From assembly GCA_036346395.1 (NCBI GenBank), contig JAYEVG010000047.1, forward strand, positions 372,001-436,000: a DNA stretch of 64,000 nucleotides, read 5' to 3'. Numbering within the stretch: position 1 is the stretch's first letter; the number at the start of each line of letters is the position of its first letter. This document shows, piece by piece, positions 14,201 through 24,458 of this stretch. Made by a program: the position numbers and the translations under genes. The notes under the pieces are model-generated. The model saw only the letters and a list, made by a program, of their open reading frames with translations. It did not search any database and was not told the origin of the DNA. This DNA is from Hsuehochloa calcarea. Its lineage: Eukaryota; Streptophyta; Magnoliopsida; Poales; Poaceae.

Positions 14201-17200
14201 TTGGGCACACTTGCATCGCACTTCTTATGAGTGAGATATGGGCGAAAGCCTAGCGTCTCTCATTTTCGTGTGTTTGGTTGCAAGTGTTTTGTTTTGAAGT
14301 CCAGGAACCTAGATAAGTTCGAGTCACGTTCTTGTGGCGGATCTTTCTAGGTTACTCGCCTTCTTCAGCGGGCTTATAAGTGCAGGCTGCGAGTCTAGCA
14401 AAATGGTAGAGTCTGTGAGGTGACCTTCGATGAGGCGGTCAGGGACTAGGCACGATATCTCGAGTTCGTTAGAAGCGATCCGAGACCATCTTCGTGGATA
14501 GCGAGGGCGAAGGAGGCGATGGTTGTCTACGATCTGTCCCTCACCCACTCCTTGAGGTACCATCTTCCACCGCACCTCGAGGTGATCGGCCCTTGCCTTA
14601 CGCTATGCAGAGTTAGTGGCTCTGTTCCTACCTCGTCGACTCATGAGGTAGAGGCCACTTCTTCATCTCTCCCGGGACCTCCTAGACACATCGAGCTCAT
14701 CCTTTGAGCGGATCATTGGAGACCTCTTGAGCGTGTTACCGCTCAAAATCAGCTTATCTCAATTCTGTCTCCATTACGCCTTCATTGCCTCCTTTGAGCC
14801 CAAAGATGTTACTCATGCCTTATCGATGAGTCATGGGTCAATGCCATGCATGAGGAGCTAGAAAATTTCGAGAGGAACAAGGTGCGGTCGCTTGTCGAGC
14901 CCCGCGAGTCACAATATTATTGGGACTAAGTGGGTGTTCAAGAACAAGCGAGCGAAGTTGGAGTGGTTATCGAAACAAGGCTAGATTGGTTGCTCGGGGT
15001 TTTCCGAGGTTGAGGTCTAGATTTGAGAAACCTTTGCCCTGTAGCTAGACTTGAAGCCATTAGAATCACGCTTGCCTTTGCGACTTCTAAGGGATTCAAG
15101 CTTTACAGATGGACGTCAAGAGTGCCTTTCTCAATGGCATTATTGAGGAAGAGGTCTACGTCCGTGACCTCTGGTTTCGAGAACCCCAAATACCCAAACC
15201 ATGTCTTCAAGCTTTTCAAAGCATTGTATGGACTTAGCGAGGCCCCAGGGCTTGGTATGAGAGGCTTAAGTCCTACTTGTTAAGTCATGGTTTTGAGATG
15301 GGTAAAGTTGACAAGACCTTGTTCATCCATAGGCATGGCACTTTGCCATACCTTTCGTCGGATCTATGTCGATGACATTATCTTTGGCGGCTCTTCCCAT
15401 ACTCTGGTTTCCAGTTCTCGGATGTCATGAGCACCGAGTTTGAGATGAGTATGATGGGTGAGTTGACCTTCTTCCTTGGCTTCCAAATTAAGCGATCTCG
15501 GGAGGTACATTTCTTCATCGAGGAAAGTACACTCGTGACCTCTGGCGCCGACATGAGTGATGGTAAGCTGTGTCGACTCCCATGGCTTCTGACCTATCTT
15601 GACCCGAGATGAGGATGGCGAGCGATTGATCAAAAGGAGTTTCGCGGCATGATTGGCTCCTCTTGTACCTCAACGCCTCGAGACCGGACATACATTTCTC
15701 GTGTGTTTGTGCGCTCGTTTTGAGCTTCTCCTCGCGTTTCTCACCGCCCGGCGGTGAAGCGCATCTTCGATACTGCGAGCTACCATTGACTATGGTATCG
15801 GTACTCTTCTTCATCTGTCTTTCCTTGAGAGCCTTCTCGGATGCGCACTTATTGGTGTAGGATAGATAGGAAGAGCACTTCGGCACCTGCCAATTTCTTG
15901 GCACTTCTCTTGTTTCTGGTCTTGAGGAAGCGATCCGGTGTTACTGATCCACCGCAGAGGCGAGTATGTTCTTTGCGGCCGATTCTTTGTAGCCAAGTGC
16001 TCTGGATGGCCCGACCTGCGGGACTTTGGGTTAGTTATCGATAGTGTTCCACTCTTTTGTGATAACACTTGCGATTAACATTGCCAAGAACCCGGTCACG
16101 GCATTCGGACCAAGCACATCGATATCGGTTCCACTTCCTTAGAGACCATGTAGAGAAGGCGATATAGTGCTCCGGTTTGTGGAGAGTGACCACGGTTGGT
16201 GACATTTTCACCAAGCCATTGGATAGTTCGAGGTTTTAGCTGCAAGGAGAGCTTGGGGTGGTTTGTCCTTATGGATGTAGTGAGGGGAGCTTTGGGTTTC
16301 TTGCTTTACTATCTTATTTATGCTCTAGCTCCTTACTATTGCATTGCATTTTGGGTGCATTTGGGATTAGTCCTCCTAGCATAGATTAGAGTGCTTCTTT
16401 TGTCTAGTTGTTTAGTTTTTTTGCTCTTATCTTGTGATTCTAGGATCTTGCTTATTAGTCATTACTTATCTCACTAGGTTGAGCTCACTCACTTCTTGAG
16501 TTCTAGCGAGGTTGGGCCACCCTCGGGTAGACAGTGCGTGTTTGCTCCTAGGTGTGTTAAGTGGGCGGTTGATAGTCCTAGAGTCATATGGGGTAGATGA
16601 GAGTTAGTCGAGCTATAGTATTCTCTATATCTTATCTATGCTTTAAGGATTGCTTTGTTTTATGTTTTCTTTGCCGACTTCTCGATTTATTGTTTTGGTT
16701 CAAGGGAGTTCATTTGGGAGCTTACGAGCTTAATATTGACATAACTCAACTTGAACTAAAAGTTGCATCTATTGTTGAGGGCTGGATCTTACGCATTCTA
16801 GCATTCCGCATTGTAATATAACTACATTGAGCCTTGATTATTATCCTGCTATGACATGTTTACAATGCTTTACACCTTGCCATGACTTGTGCTTATTTGC
16901 TAGATTTATCATGACTTCATATGTGTAGCCTAGCTTTTGCCATGATAAGTTAATTAAAATTGCTCAACAAACTAAAACTTGTCGTGTTAGCACTCGAGAT
17001 TAGTCTTTCTCGAGCTATCCTTTTATGATTCATGCCATGTCAAATAAATTTGGGTAGAGTGATGAATCTATATTGAGCCTTAGAAAGAGCTGTTTTAGTC
17101 TCTTGATGATGCATGAGTTAGTACAACTTGTTAAAAAAAAATCTCTTTTGTGCGAAAAACCGATCTCACCAATTCTCTCCTATGAGACGGCTTGCCATTG

Positions 17201-20200
17201 CACTTGGCATGAACTTAGGGGAGTTTTGGGTGACCTAGACTATCTTCTTAAGCTTCTCGCTTGGAGTAGTCGCATAAGGCTTGAGACCTAGCACATGATA
17301 AAACAAAAATCTGGTTGGAAACCACCATGAATTTCAAAAGAAAATATGTGTTCAATGTGCTTAAAGCCACGAGAAAGTATCAAGTTCTTTAACCATTGTT
17401 TCAATCTTGAGCATAGCACTCTATTTGGTCTCAATTTAAGCTTCTTAGTTCCGCTTAGCTTATTGACATGGCTGCATCATCCTTGGATATCTCTAGCGAG
17501 ACTTTGCTCATTGATGACTTGACTTGCTCACATAATGTACCTCATTTTCAGATTGTCATCTATGTGTTCTAGCTAGCTTATACATATCTTGTCATGATCT
17601 AGCTAGCCTTTTATTGAGTTATGGCTTGGTGTATTACATGTTGGTCATTATGGATAATTCTCATGGCTCAAAATGTTTAAATAAACAAACTTGACCATTT
17701 TCATTCATTAACATGTCATATTCTCTCTATTGCATCTTGATGCGTTTATTGCCAAAAGGGGAGAATAGAGAAGAAAAAGTCTTGGGAGCAGTTTAGAGCT
17801 TTGAGATCAATTTGCTCTTTCGGTTGTTGCTCTAGCGTTCATACATCGACATGGTCATTAGCTTCATTTCATTCCTTGGACCATGTTGGATTTTTCAAAC
17901 TCAAACTCTTCTTAAAGCTTTTTACGAGTTTGTCAATATTCTCATCAAGGGGAGATTGAGAGACCTTGTGGTCGTGTCTCCATGAGAGTGATGAGTATTT
18001 GACAAGGGTTTGATCGATCGAGTTTGGTTTGTGTGGTCGGACCATGTCGTTCTGCGCAGTTCACGCGTTTCGTGAAGTCTTTCAATTCTTTGTCGGGATA
18101 ATCGGATCGTCCGTGTTATGTGATGACGATCGCGAAGCGGTTGTATCGATTGGTAAATGGCGGTTGAAGAATTCGAGAAGTTGTTTTTTCGAGTTCGGTT
18201 TTCATTGGAAATCGGAACAACCGCGAGTATTGGGCGAGACGGCCGAGTGCGGTTGATCCATTTAGTAACATGGCGGTTGTCTGGATTATATTGTGAGGTT
18301 GGCCATTTTGGTGATTTGAGTTTTGGGATAGGTCATATCCAAGTGTGTTCATGCATATGTGTTGCATATTGCATGTTTGAGCTAACGTTAGGTCAAGTTG
18401 TGAAGAACTTGTTCCGGTTTTGTGTTTCTTTATGCGTGTGGCTGCGGGGCGTCGAGTGGAGTCGTGGCGAGACACGGTGGACGGACTAGGTGCGGTGGCA
18501 CCGAGGTCGAGCGGTCGGGATGTGTCGAAGGCGGCGTGGACTCGAGGTGGTTGCGAGGCGCGTGCGAGGCGAGGGCGTGAAGCTTCCCGAAGGTGCGGGA
18601 GGGGTGAAGCGGAATTTCGCAAGGTCGCACTGCGGGAGCGGGCTCGATTAGTTTTAGCAGCGTAGCAGGGGTGGAGACCCGTTAGCCATGGGCTATAAAT
18701 AGGATGGATGGGCTGCTGCCCAAAGTTGAGCACTTGGGTGGAATTAGGGTTTTAGAGTCAAAGAGGCTTTGTGAGGTTGTTTCTCTTTTGCTCTTTAGTG
18801 GTTGAGAGTGGAGGAAGGCGTGAGTGTGCTCCTGCGTGTCCCCTCTTGATGAGTTCTTGAGTGGTTCTCCTCCTCTCAGAGCATGTAGTGTGAGTGTGTT
18901 CTTGTGTTGGGAGAGTGAGGAGATGGATTGAGAATCTTGTAATCATCCCTCTGGTTCTAATGTCCATGCGTATGGGGATGTATTTATTTGTATTTCGCTC
19001 TTGATTCAAGAAATGAAAATCAAGTTTGCATTCCACTGTTCTTATTTTTCCTTGATTCTCTCTGTGATGGACTTGTGAGTTTTCTTTTTCTTGTTGGTTC
19101 TTGCTAGTGAGCTGCAAAATGGATTGCTCTATGTTGGGATAGTGCCCCAAGATCATTTGATCGATTTTCCAAGAGCTAATCTTGTTAAATCTCGATTTCA
19201 CTTTTGGCATCCTCATTCTTCATTTCCTCTTCTAGGGTTTTGATGAAATTCTTGATTTCCTTGAGGATTTGGCCTAAGACTCATGCTAGCATGTCTGAGG
19301 TTATTACTAACCTTCTTGCAAAATCTCATGAGCCAAGGTTGAGAGATTGTGGAGCATTTCGGTTTATGCCGGTTTGCATCCTTCTTCGTTCAAATGCAAG
19401 AAGATAGGAACTTTGGAATGGATCTCTGAAATATTTGTTTGGAATAGGTTCCTAGTGTCTTTAGGGAGGTGTGGTTCAAATCTCGTAGAGTTTGGCCAAG
19501 CGGTTCAAAAGTTCGTCGATTTTCGTTTTGAAACCCGAGAGGTTTTGCTTGCTCGGGACAATCGGATGAACCGGGCTTAACATCGTGGTTGTACGGACTG
19601 CGGTACAACCGCCATTACTGCTCGCGGTTGTGCGGATGTGGTACAACCGCCGCTTGCACTGTGGTTGTACCGATTGTCTGATTTCTTGGTTCTTCCTCGT
19701 TTTTGTTTCTTGAGCTTTGGGGTGAGAGTGGATTCAACATAAGACTTCCTCTGTGCTTAATCATTGATCTTCATAGCTCTCATAGCTATTGGAGTAATTT
19801 ACAAGTTGAATCCATTCTTTGCGAAAAGATTAGGTGCTCCTATTCACCCCCTCTAGTCGCCTTTAGGTCCTTGATCAAGTATGTAATCATGTGTATACAT
19901 AATGCCAAAAAATAAATCATAAAATTCTCTAATTAAAATATCTCGTTGGTTCAACCTTAATTAGAGTTAATTCATACTAAGATTTGTGCAATTATTAAAA
20001 CAGTGCACAAAATAAATAAATAATAATAATAATAAAACTTAATCACAAAAGCACTTTACAAAAAATGGAAAAGCTACTGTGCCGAATTTAGATAGTTAAG
20101 TAATCAACATTAGATAAAACAATACACATAATAAATAAATAAATAATAATCCGAAAAACATTTTTGCAAAATGAGAAAAACATTTATTCCCACAGGCTCG

Positions 20201-21931
20201 GCCGGTTTTCCTTCCGCTCGATGCACCGCCTTGTCTTGCGCGCTCGCGCCCATAAGACACGGCCCAAAAGAATGAAGCAGACGCGAGCCGTTGGATTTAA
20301 ATGAACGGCCGAGATATTCGCGCATCGTTACTTCCGCCGAATCGGAGCGACGCGATCCGTCGGATCTAATCGAGCGGCTGAGAGCGAAAACCGCGGGATA
20401 TAAAAACCGCGAAAAGCGGCGAACCCTAACCTAACCATTTCTTCCGATCCTCAAAAACTCTGCGGTAGGCTGAAGTGAGGCGCGTAGCGAGGAGCGTCTT
20501 CGTCAGCTCCGACGCCGATGGCGCAAAGAAGAGCGAGTAAGCGAGAGCGGAAGCGGCGGCGTAAGCGGCACATCAAGCGGCGCCCCGCGGCTCTCCTCGG
20601 CCGTAGCGCAGCGCGACCAAGGTCGCGCCTTGGCCGTCGAGTGGAGCCGGTGGCGCCCGCACGGAGGAAACTCGGATCCAAAGCGCGTAAGTATTCCGCG
20701 CTTCTAATGTCTCCGATCCGAGTTCTTGGGGTCGGGGTCTAAGATCTGAGTTTGAGGTTTGGGGTTTCTTCGAGTTCGACTAGGGTTTGATCCCCTTCTT
20801 CTAATTGCTAACCCGAGCCACCGAGTCTTAGATCCAGACGAGTCTAGCTTAGATCCAGTCGGGTAAACATGGGCTGAGGTTTAATCGGGTTCAAGAATGA
20901 ACTAGGGTTGCTCTGATACCATTGTTTGCTATAGTTCTAATCTAAAAACATGAACCCTAGCTCATAAGAGAACACCTAACTAAAAACATTAGTGCGGAAT
21001 CAAAAGTGCGTACCCGATCCGGATGAAGCCATCGGATCTGAAGGTTGGTCGCTGACAGTCGGGGTCGGCGCGGATCTGAGCGCCGGGGCCTCGGCTTGAG
21101 TCACCGAGAGGTAGTAGTGATGACGGCGGTTCTTCGGCCTTCGGTCTGAGTTGCGTGGAGTCGAAGTTGCGGCGAGGGACGATGGCCGTCGGTCCGGTCT
21201 TCGTCCACCTTTAGCACCCGTCAAGATCGGTTTTGTATGAACCTTGGTAGCCTAGCACAAGCGCACGTAGGTTTGCCGGGTTCGTTCTTTTTGTATAGCG
21301 CTAGGTGGCCGGGATCGAAACCAAAAGAGGTTAGCATCGCCCCCGATCAGGGCGCGTGGGCTTGAGGCCCCGTGAGACTCGGTCTCGGCAGTTAGCCGAG
21401 ATCAATCCAACAAGGTATAACGGTGTTCAAAACTACAGTTTTACAGAGTTCAACATTTCCTTTTGGAGCTTATGCTATGCATCTAATCTTTCTTCTTGTA
21501 AACACTTGCTCTGCTGCCAGGTTGATCCTACAATAAGCTCTGCCTATGCCTTCCTGCTCAAGAATATATGCCCTTCCAACACCAGCCAGTTCTTCCCCAA
21601 CACGACAATCGCAATGGACATCATCACCCCAATGGTACTCGACAACAAGTACTACGTGGGGCTGACAAACAACCTAGGCCTGTTCATATCAGATCGGGAA
21701 TTGCTCACAAACTCGACCCTGAAAGCATCGGTTGACGAGTTTGTGAAGAGCGAGAAGAGGTGGAAGAGCAAGTTTGTCAAGTCAATGGTGAAGATGGGCA
21801 GCATCGAGGTGCTGACGGGAACACAAGGAGAGATTAGGCTCAACTGCAGGGTCATAAACAGTGGGAGCACTGGTCTTGAGCCTAGGACTGGCTTCGACTC
21901 TGGTGAATTCACTGAAATAGCAACAAACTAG
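1986..21931 (+). CDS. Class III secretory peroxidase, three exons, intron 2 invaded by a retrotransposon
   Basis: Heme peroxidase of the plant secretory pathway (EC 1.11.1.7 class), expected to use H2O2 to oxidise phenolics in the cell wall or vacuole. Joined exons 1986-2210, 3001-3432 and 21521-21931 keep one frame (both introns phase 0) and give 355 residues, normal for the family. An N-terminal signal peptide (about residues 1-27) is followed by the usual start of the mature domain. All eight family cysteines are present (SKTC, HDC, GCD, AQC, VSC, SHC, NIC, LNC). The distal Arg66/His70 pair lies in RLHFHDCF and the proximal His197 in GAHTIGVSHC. Intron 1 is 790 bp. Intron 2 is 18,088 bp because element E1 (with E2 inside) sits at its first bases; without them it would be about 106 bp. 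No frameshift or stop is seen, so the gene could work if the giant intron is spliced. Which peroxidase paralogue it is cannot be told. Confidence 0.92.
2211..3000 (+). other. Peroxidase intron 1
   Basis: GT at 2211 and CTACAG at 2995-3000. Nothing else recognisable lies inside; ORFs within it are chance frames. Confidence 0.85.
3001..3432 (+). CDS. Peroxidase exon 2 (residues 76-219)
   Basis: Starts with GCDGSVL directly after the acceptor. Carries the SCADIL motif, the VPAGRRDG loop and the proximal heme ligand in GAHTIG (His197). In many family members this stretch is split by a further intron near the VPAGRRDG segment; here it is continuous. Ends at GAG|GTATGT. The TGT of this donor comes from the first bases of the inserted LTR (3436 on). 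Confidence 0.88.
3431..3435. repeat. Left TSD of E1 (AGGTA)
   Basis: AGGTA directly precedes the left LTR and is repeated at 21413-21417 directly after the right LTR. It straddles the exon 2 / intron 2 boundary (AG|GTA). Confidence 0.9.
3436..3925 (-). repeat. 3' LTR of E1 (left copy)
   Basis: Begins TGTTTGCTATAG and ends ATCCAACA on the + strand. Same length as the copy at 20923-21412. The polypurine tract AAAGGGGAGAA (on the - strand) abuts it at 3926-3936. Confidence 0.93.
4334..5757 (-). pseudogene. E1 pol: reverse transcriptase and RNase H, broken
   Basis: Overlapping - strand frames give the Copia RT start (WLDAMKDELKSM, VGCKWVYKTKHD), the central segment (DVKTVFLNGDLQENVYMTQP), KSIYGLKQASRQW, and the active-site LYVDDILLAS at about 5080-5110. 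RNase H follows with YSDSDFAGCVDTKKSTSGY and ISWKSSKQ (4401-4655). At least four frame changes or stops separate them, so no full-length polyprotein can be made from this copy. Confidence 0.85.
5783..6923 (-). pseudogene. E1 pol: integrase region, broken
   Basis: The - strand frame at 6560-6835 contains CIKGKYVKKIKK and the core SVTSVDGFDSFITFIDDFS, typical of a Copia integrase zinc-binding end and the catalytic core. The frame at 5783-6103 has the integrase C-terminal type FYVP/YRVPQRSKGYRFYCPD. Between them frames are interrupted by indels. Nothing intact. Confidence 0.7.
7342..8176 (-). pseudogene. E1 gag, broken
   Basis: Begins at a - strand ATG (8174-8176) with NIEQLTGSNFPAWKERV, the usual opening of Copia Gag. 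A downstream basic segment at 7342-7599 with GPSKRKFSGDFKSKKR leads towards a zinc-knuckle region that is frameshifted. The middle is broken by indels. Confidence 0.75.
8361..10281 (+). repeat. 5' LTR of E2
   Basis: TG start, ends TCCTTCA just before the primer-binding site. A TATAAATA box is at 9096-9103. Palindromic words of type GCGGTTGTACCG / GGTACAACCG cluster near 8540-8690 and again near 10000-10080. Confidence 0.88.
10343..12480 (+). pseudogene. E2 gag remnants
   Basis: Opens with an ATG followed by DKYSTK-like sequence as in E10. A zinc knuckle CFECGGPNHIR is readable at about 11129-11170 but its last cysteine is lost. The following region up to about 12480 matches the coiled-coil, Cys-containing Gag tail of E10 only in short pieces (for example the CENC-type stretch near 11870 and the GGKKKLNLILDQSK stretch near 12430-12470). 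Many single-base losses break every frame. Confidence 0.7.
13205..16180 (+). pseudogene. E2 pol remnants (protease to RNase H)
   Basis: Protease active-site region starts at about 13213 (WLVDS then a frameshift). The GAG-pre-integrase stretch FWHRRLGHIGFDHL lies near 13600-13640. Integrase is clear at 13683-13892 (CSPCRHGKM, then LHMDTVGPARV and VVVDDFSRYSW). RT pieces are at 15023-15283 (ARLEAIRITLAFATSKGF, FKLFKALYGLSEAP) and 15357-15600 (YVDDIIFGGSS). RNase H remnants with DRKSTSAP lie near 15860-15890. Frames change every few hundred bases. Confidence 0.78.
16181..17956 (+). other. E2 3' non-coding region with purine tracts
   Basis: No credible ORF. Equivalent in place to 58641-60027 of E10 and shares short words with it (for example the tract after TTCTCTCCTATGAGACGGCTTGCCATTGCAC type sequence near 17175). 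A first polypurine stretch AAAAGGGGAGAATAGAG is at 17755-17771 and the one abutting the LTR at 17948-17955, a multiple-PPT layout. Confidence 0.6.
17957..19874 (+). repeat. 3' LTR of E2
   Basis: Direct repeat of 8361-10281, with a TATAAATA box at 18694-18701. AT-rich stretches are identical between copies, while differences are mostly small indels at C/G-rich words. The last bases (TCCTTGA) differ slightly from the left copy. Confidence 0.87.
19875..20922 (-). other. E1 5' leader, outer part
   Basis: Between E2 and the 5' LTR of E1; with 8177-8360 it makes up the untranslated leader of E1. It includes A/T-rich runs (AATAAATAATAATAAT near 20005-20035) and a GC-rich stretch 20190-20700 without a supported gene. 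The primer-binding site complement GCTCTGATACCA is at 20910-20921. Confidence 0.7.
20923..21412 (-). repeat. 5' LTR of E1 (right copy)
   Basis: Identical in length to 3436-3925 with about nine differences. Followed by the second AGGTA at 21413-21417. Confidence 0.93.
21521..21931 (+). CDS. Peroxidase exon 3 (residues 220-355)
   Basis: Starts after TGCTGCCAG with VDPTISSAY, in frame with exon 2, and ends at TAG 21929-21931. Carries the last two family cysteines (NIC and LNC) and the DNKYYVGL and EFVKSEKRWKSKFVKSMVKM-type C-terminal helices. An extended tail after the last cysteine suggests a possible vacuolar-type C-terminal extension, which is inference only. Confidence 0.9.
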   Translation, partial: VDPTISSAYAFLLKNICPSNTSQFFPNTTIAMDIITPMVLDNKYYVGLTNNLGLFISDRELLTNSTLKASVDEFVKSEKRWKSKFVKSMVKMGSIEVLTGTQGEIRLNCRVINSGSTGLEPRTGFDSGEFTEIATN

Positions 21932-22000
21932 TGGGTGTGTGTACAGTGTGTTCTTCAGTAAGCCAATAAGTCCTCAGTTTAGGTAGTTGCTTTTGAAAAT

Positions 22001-22006
22001 AATAAA
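22001..22006 (+). terminator. Likely poly(A) signal of the peroxidase gene
   Basis: AATAAA 70 bp after the stop codon, followed by A-rich DNA. Position is right for a plant near-upstream element; no transcript data support it. Confidence 0.45.
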
Positions 22007-22188
22007 AGAAAACAAACATACAAAAAAAAACTGGGGAAAAAAAAAGATTGTTCTGTTTCCTGTTTTGTGTCGTGTTTGGATTAGTGTTTGTGGTACTAAT
22101 GCAAGAAAATAATTTTCAACAAAATGTTGCTCACCAGAATGTGTTGTGCATTTAAGCAAGATGGCAATGGCTATTGTGTTCTTTAGTA

Positions 22189-22354
22189 GTTACCGGATTC
22201 ACTATAAAACCCTGCGAATCGCGAACCGGATTCGTCGAACCCGAACCGGTTTACGGTACAGGGTTCGTGTTCACAGTGAAAATTGAAAGAAAAAGTGGTG
22301 AACTATGAACTCAAATCCCGTACCGCGATTTGGACGAACCATATTTCTGGTAAC
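22189..22354. mobile_element. Short MITE-like inverted-repeat unit
   Basis: Left end GTTACCGG and right end CTGGTAAC form short terminal inverted repeats, 166 bp apart, flanked by TA on both sides (22187-22188 and 22355-22356). No ORF. The family is not recognised. Confidence 0.45.
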
Positions 22355-22356
22355 TA

Positions 22357-23004
22357 TGTTCTTTACAGTAACTTCCTAATACAGGAAATAAAAAGGATGT
22401 TGGGGGTGCTTTCCATACAGCAATGGCCTAAATAATGGTTGAGATATGGCCCTATTTCTGATCTACTCGGTTGCCAATTGCTTGACTTTGGTTTTAATGC
22501 AGCAAAACAGATATTCCAGCGTACATTACTTACATTTTAAGCAGTATCCAGTTAAAAGTTATTATCTGGTGCTTAGTAACAAGAACAAGCAAGCAACAAC
22601 TAATTGAAGAACAGTGGTCAAATAAATATCTCTGGATATTGTTTCTTCTTGACCTGACGCAGCATTCATTGATTTTCTGTTTTGACAACCAGTAATATTA
22701 ATTGAGCTTTGGATCATTATTTTTAAGTTTTAACCAACAGTCCATGGTCACCAATAATGTTCTTATTTGTCCAAATTGATTAACGCAAGGACGTACAATT
22801 ATCCCATATTATAGTCATCGATCTTGGTGTGTTTGAACACAAACATGTGACACAAAATGCTGAATTTTATGCCATTATTGTGGTCAAAGTTGTTTCCTAC
22901 CTCTTTTTTTCTTCTTTGGTTTGGTCCCCTCTTCTTGGCTACCTCCGGTTTTTCCAGATATGCCTTCTTTCCACAGCATCTTTGATAACTGTTGGATGTA
23001 TATG
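22357..23004. other. Unassigned intergenic DNA
   Basis: No supported gene or repeat end. The last 5 bases (ATATG, 23000-23004) are the left TSD of E3. Confidence 0.5.
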
Positions 23005-23462
23005 TGTTGGAAATCTCTCAGGATTTTTTCACTCTCTTTTTTTTTGTATTTTCTATCTCTCTCAAGAGACAAATACACTTACGTTACTGGAGGTAGGAGA
23101 AGAACACACACATGCTTTTTATTATTCAACTCGCCTCTGTTTACAAACTGAATACTAGACATTTTATAGGAAAACACACGTGCACTACTAACTCAACCAA
23201 CTAACTGCATGCCGCTCCATGCACGCGATGACTCTAAATGAACTCACGCTTATCCAACTAACGAACTCTGGCCGAGTCTAATTACATGCACGTACTGCTA
23301 CTCCGATCCGCTTATTGCTCCATCACCCAACCAAGTCTCACGGATTGACTAACTGACTCAAACACACGCGCATACGCATGCATGCAACCAATGTACTACT
23401 AGTCCAGCTACTCCATGCGTGCTCACATGCATAACTACTAAAACAACAAGATTAATCTAACA
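23005..23462 (-). repeat. 3' LTR of E3
   Basis: TGTTGGAAATCTC start, AATCTAACA end on the + strand; direct repeat at 24459. Confidence 0.9.
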
Positions 23463-23512
23463 ATCACCCCCTTAATCTTGTTGTCATTATTCGAGTACCT
23501 CCACGCCGAGCT

Positions 23513-24381
23513 TCATAGTAGCGCCGGCTCGTCATCCGCATCCACCGCGGCGAAATATGCCCGTTCTTTCTTTGGCTCATCGCACTCGGACGCGAAATGG
23601 CCGAACTCCCGACAATTGAAGCATTGGATCTTCGACTTGTCGAACTTACCCCGGTGCTTCTTTTTGCCGCCATCTTGACTATGACCACAGCCACCATTCT
23701 TCTTTGTGCCACTGTCGGAGTCCTCCCCGCTCCTCTTCTCTTCAGCGGTTTTGGCTTCCCATTCGGCGCGCGTGAGCAGCAGGTGCTCTCCTTCTTCCTT
23801 GTCGCGTCGCCGCCCCTTCAAGCTCTCCTCGTACGCCCTCAAGCGTCCGATGACCTCCATCACCGACATAGCCGATACATCGCCCCATTGCTCAATAGTG
23901 CTTACAATGGATAGGAATTTATCGGGGACGGGCGAGGAGCTTCTCCGACGGCGCTCTCCTCCACCTTGGTACCGAGAGCACGTATCTCGTTGACCGTGGT
24001 GGTGAGCTTTAGAGCGAACTCATTGATTGTCTCCGAGTCCCCCATGTACATACGCTCAAACTCCCTCTTCAGAGTTTGTGTGCGCGCCTTCTTGACGCGA
24101 TCTTCACCGACGCGCATCTCCTTGAGAGCATCCCAAGCCTCCTTTGCCGTCTCCTTCTCACATATGGCCATCACAACGGCCTCCGGCACGGCTTGGACTA
24201 TGGCGGCGAGAGCCATCTGGTCTTTCTTCTCATCGATCAATTCTTTGCCCTCCACTGCCGCCCACACTCCTTGCGCACGCATGATGATTTTCATCTTCAC
24301 CGCCCACACCCCGTAATTGCTCTCCGTGAGTATGGGGTAATGGAGGGTCACAAATCCCTCCTCGCCGGGTGTTCTTGACAT
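23513..24381 (-). pseudogene. E3 Gag with zinc knuckle, frameshifted
   Basis: Starts at the - strand ATG 24379-24381 (MSRTPGEEG), then LTESNYGVWAVKMKIIM, the usual Copia Gag entry, and the AKEAWDALKEM and ETINEFALKL helices of the UBN2-type Gag core (to about 23920). Frame changes around 23915-23945 shift into the frame that carries MEVIGRLRAYEESLKGR and the zinc knuckle CFNCREFGHFASEC (about 23570-23610). It ends at 23513. Apart from the indels the Gag looks complete, so the break may be recent or a sequence error. Confidence 0.85.
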
Positions 24382-24458
24382 CGCCTCGCCGCTTGATCCA
24401 CACTCTCCGAGCGAGCGGCATGATCTTGGGTATGAACCTAGGAGCTCTGATATCAATT

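Larger units (their letters stand above)
8361..19874 (+). mobile_element. E2: Sirevirus-like Copia element nested in E1
   Basis: Direct repeats of about 1.92 kb (8361-10281 and 17957-19874) start TGAGAGACC. A primer-binding site follows the left one at 10284-10294 (TGGTATC-GAGC, one base short) and a purine tract AAGGGGAGA precedes the right one (17948-17955). Internal remnants run Gag, protease, integrase, RT, RNase H (Copia order) on the + strand. The long non-coding stretch between RNase H and the right LTR, with several purine tracts, fits the Sirevirus lineage. Flanks GTCAG (left) and TCAAG (right) are only an imperfect TSD. All coding frames are heavily broken. Confidence 0.88.
3436..21412 (-). 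mobile_element. E1: Copia-type LTR retrotransposon in intron 2 of the peroxidase
   Basis: Two 490-bp LTRs (3436-3925 and 20923-21412) differ at roughly nine positions and are flanked by AGGTA on both sides. On the - strand the 5' LTR is followed by a primer-binding site complementary to initiator Met-tRNA (20910-20921) and the 3' LTR is preceded by a polypurine tract (complement of 3926-3936). Gag, integrase, reverse transcriptase and RNase H follow in Copia order from 8176 down to 4334, all broken. The internal region is interrupted by E2 (8361-19874); without it E1 is about 6.5 kb. LTR similarity near 98% suggests a recent insertion. Confidence 0.93.

Noticed and set aside
18116..18733. 205-residue - strand ORF in the right LTR of E2
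   Set aside because: Antisense chance frame; not open in the left LTR copy.
20451..20742. Arg-rich ORFs in the E1 leader
   Set aside because: GC-rich composition on both strands, within an untranslated leader.
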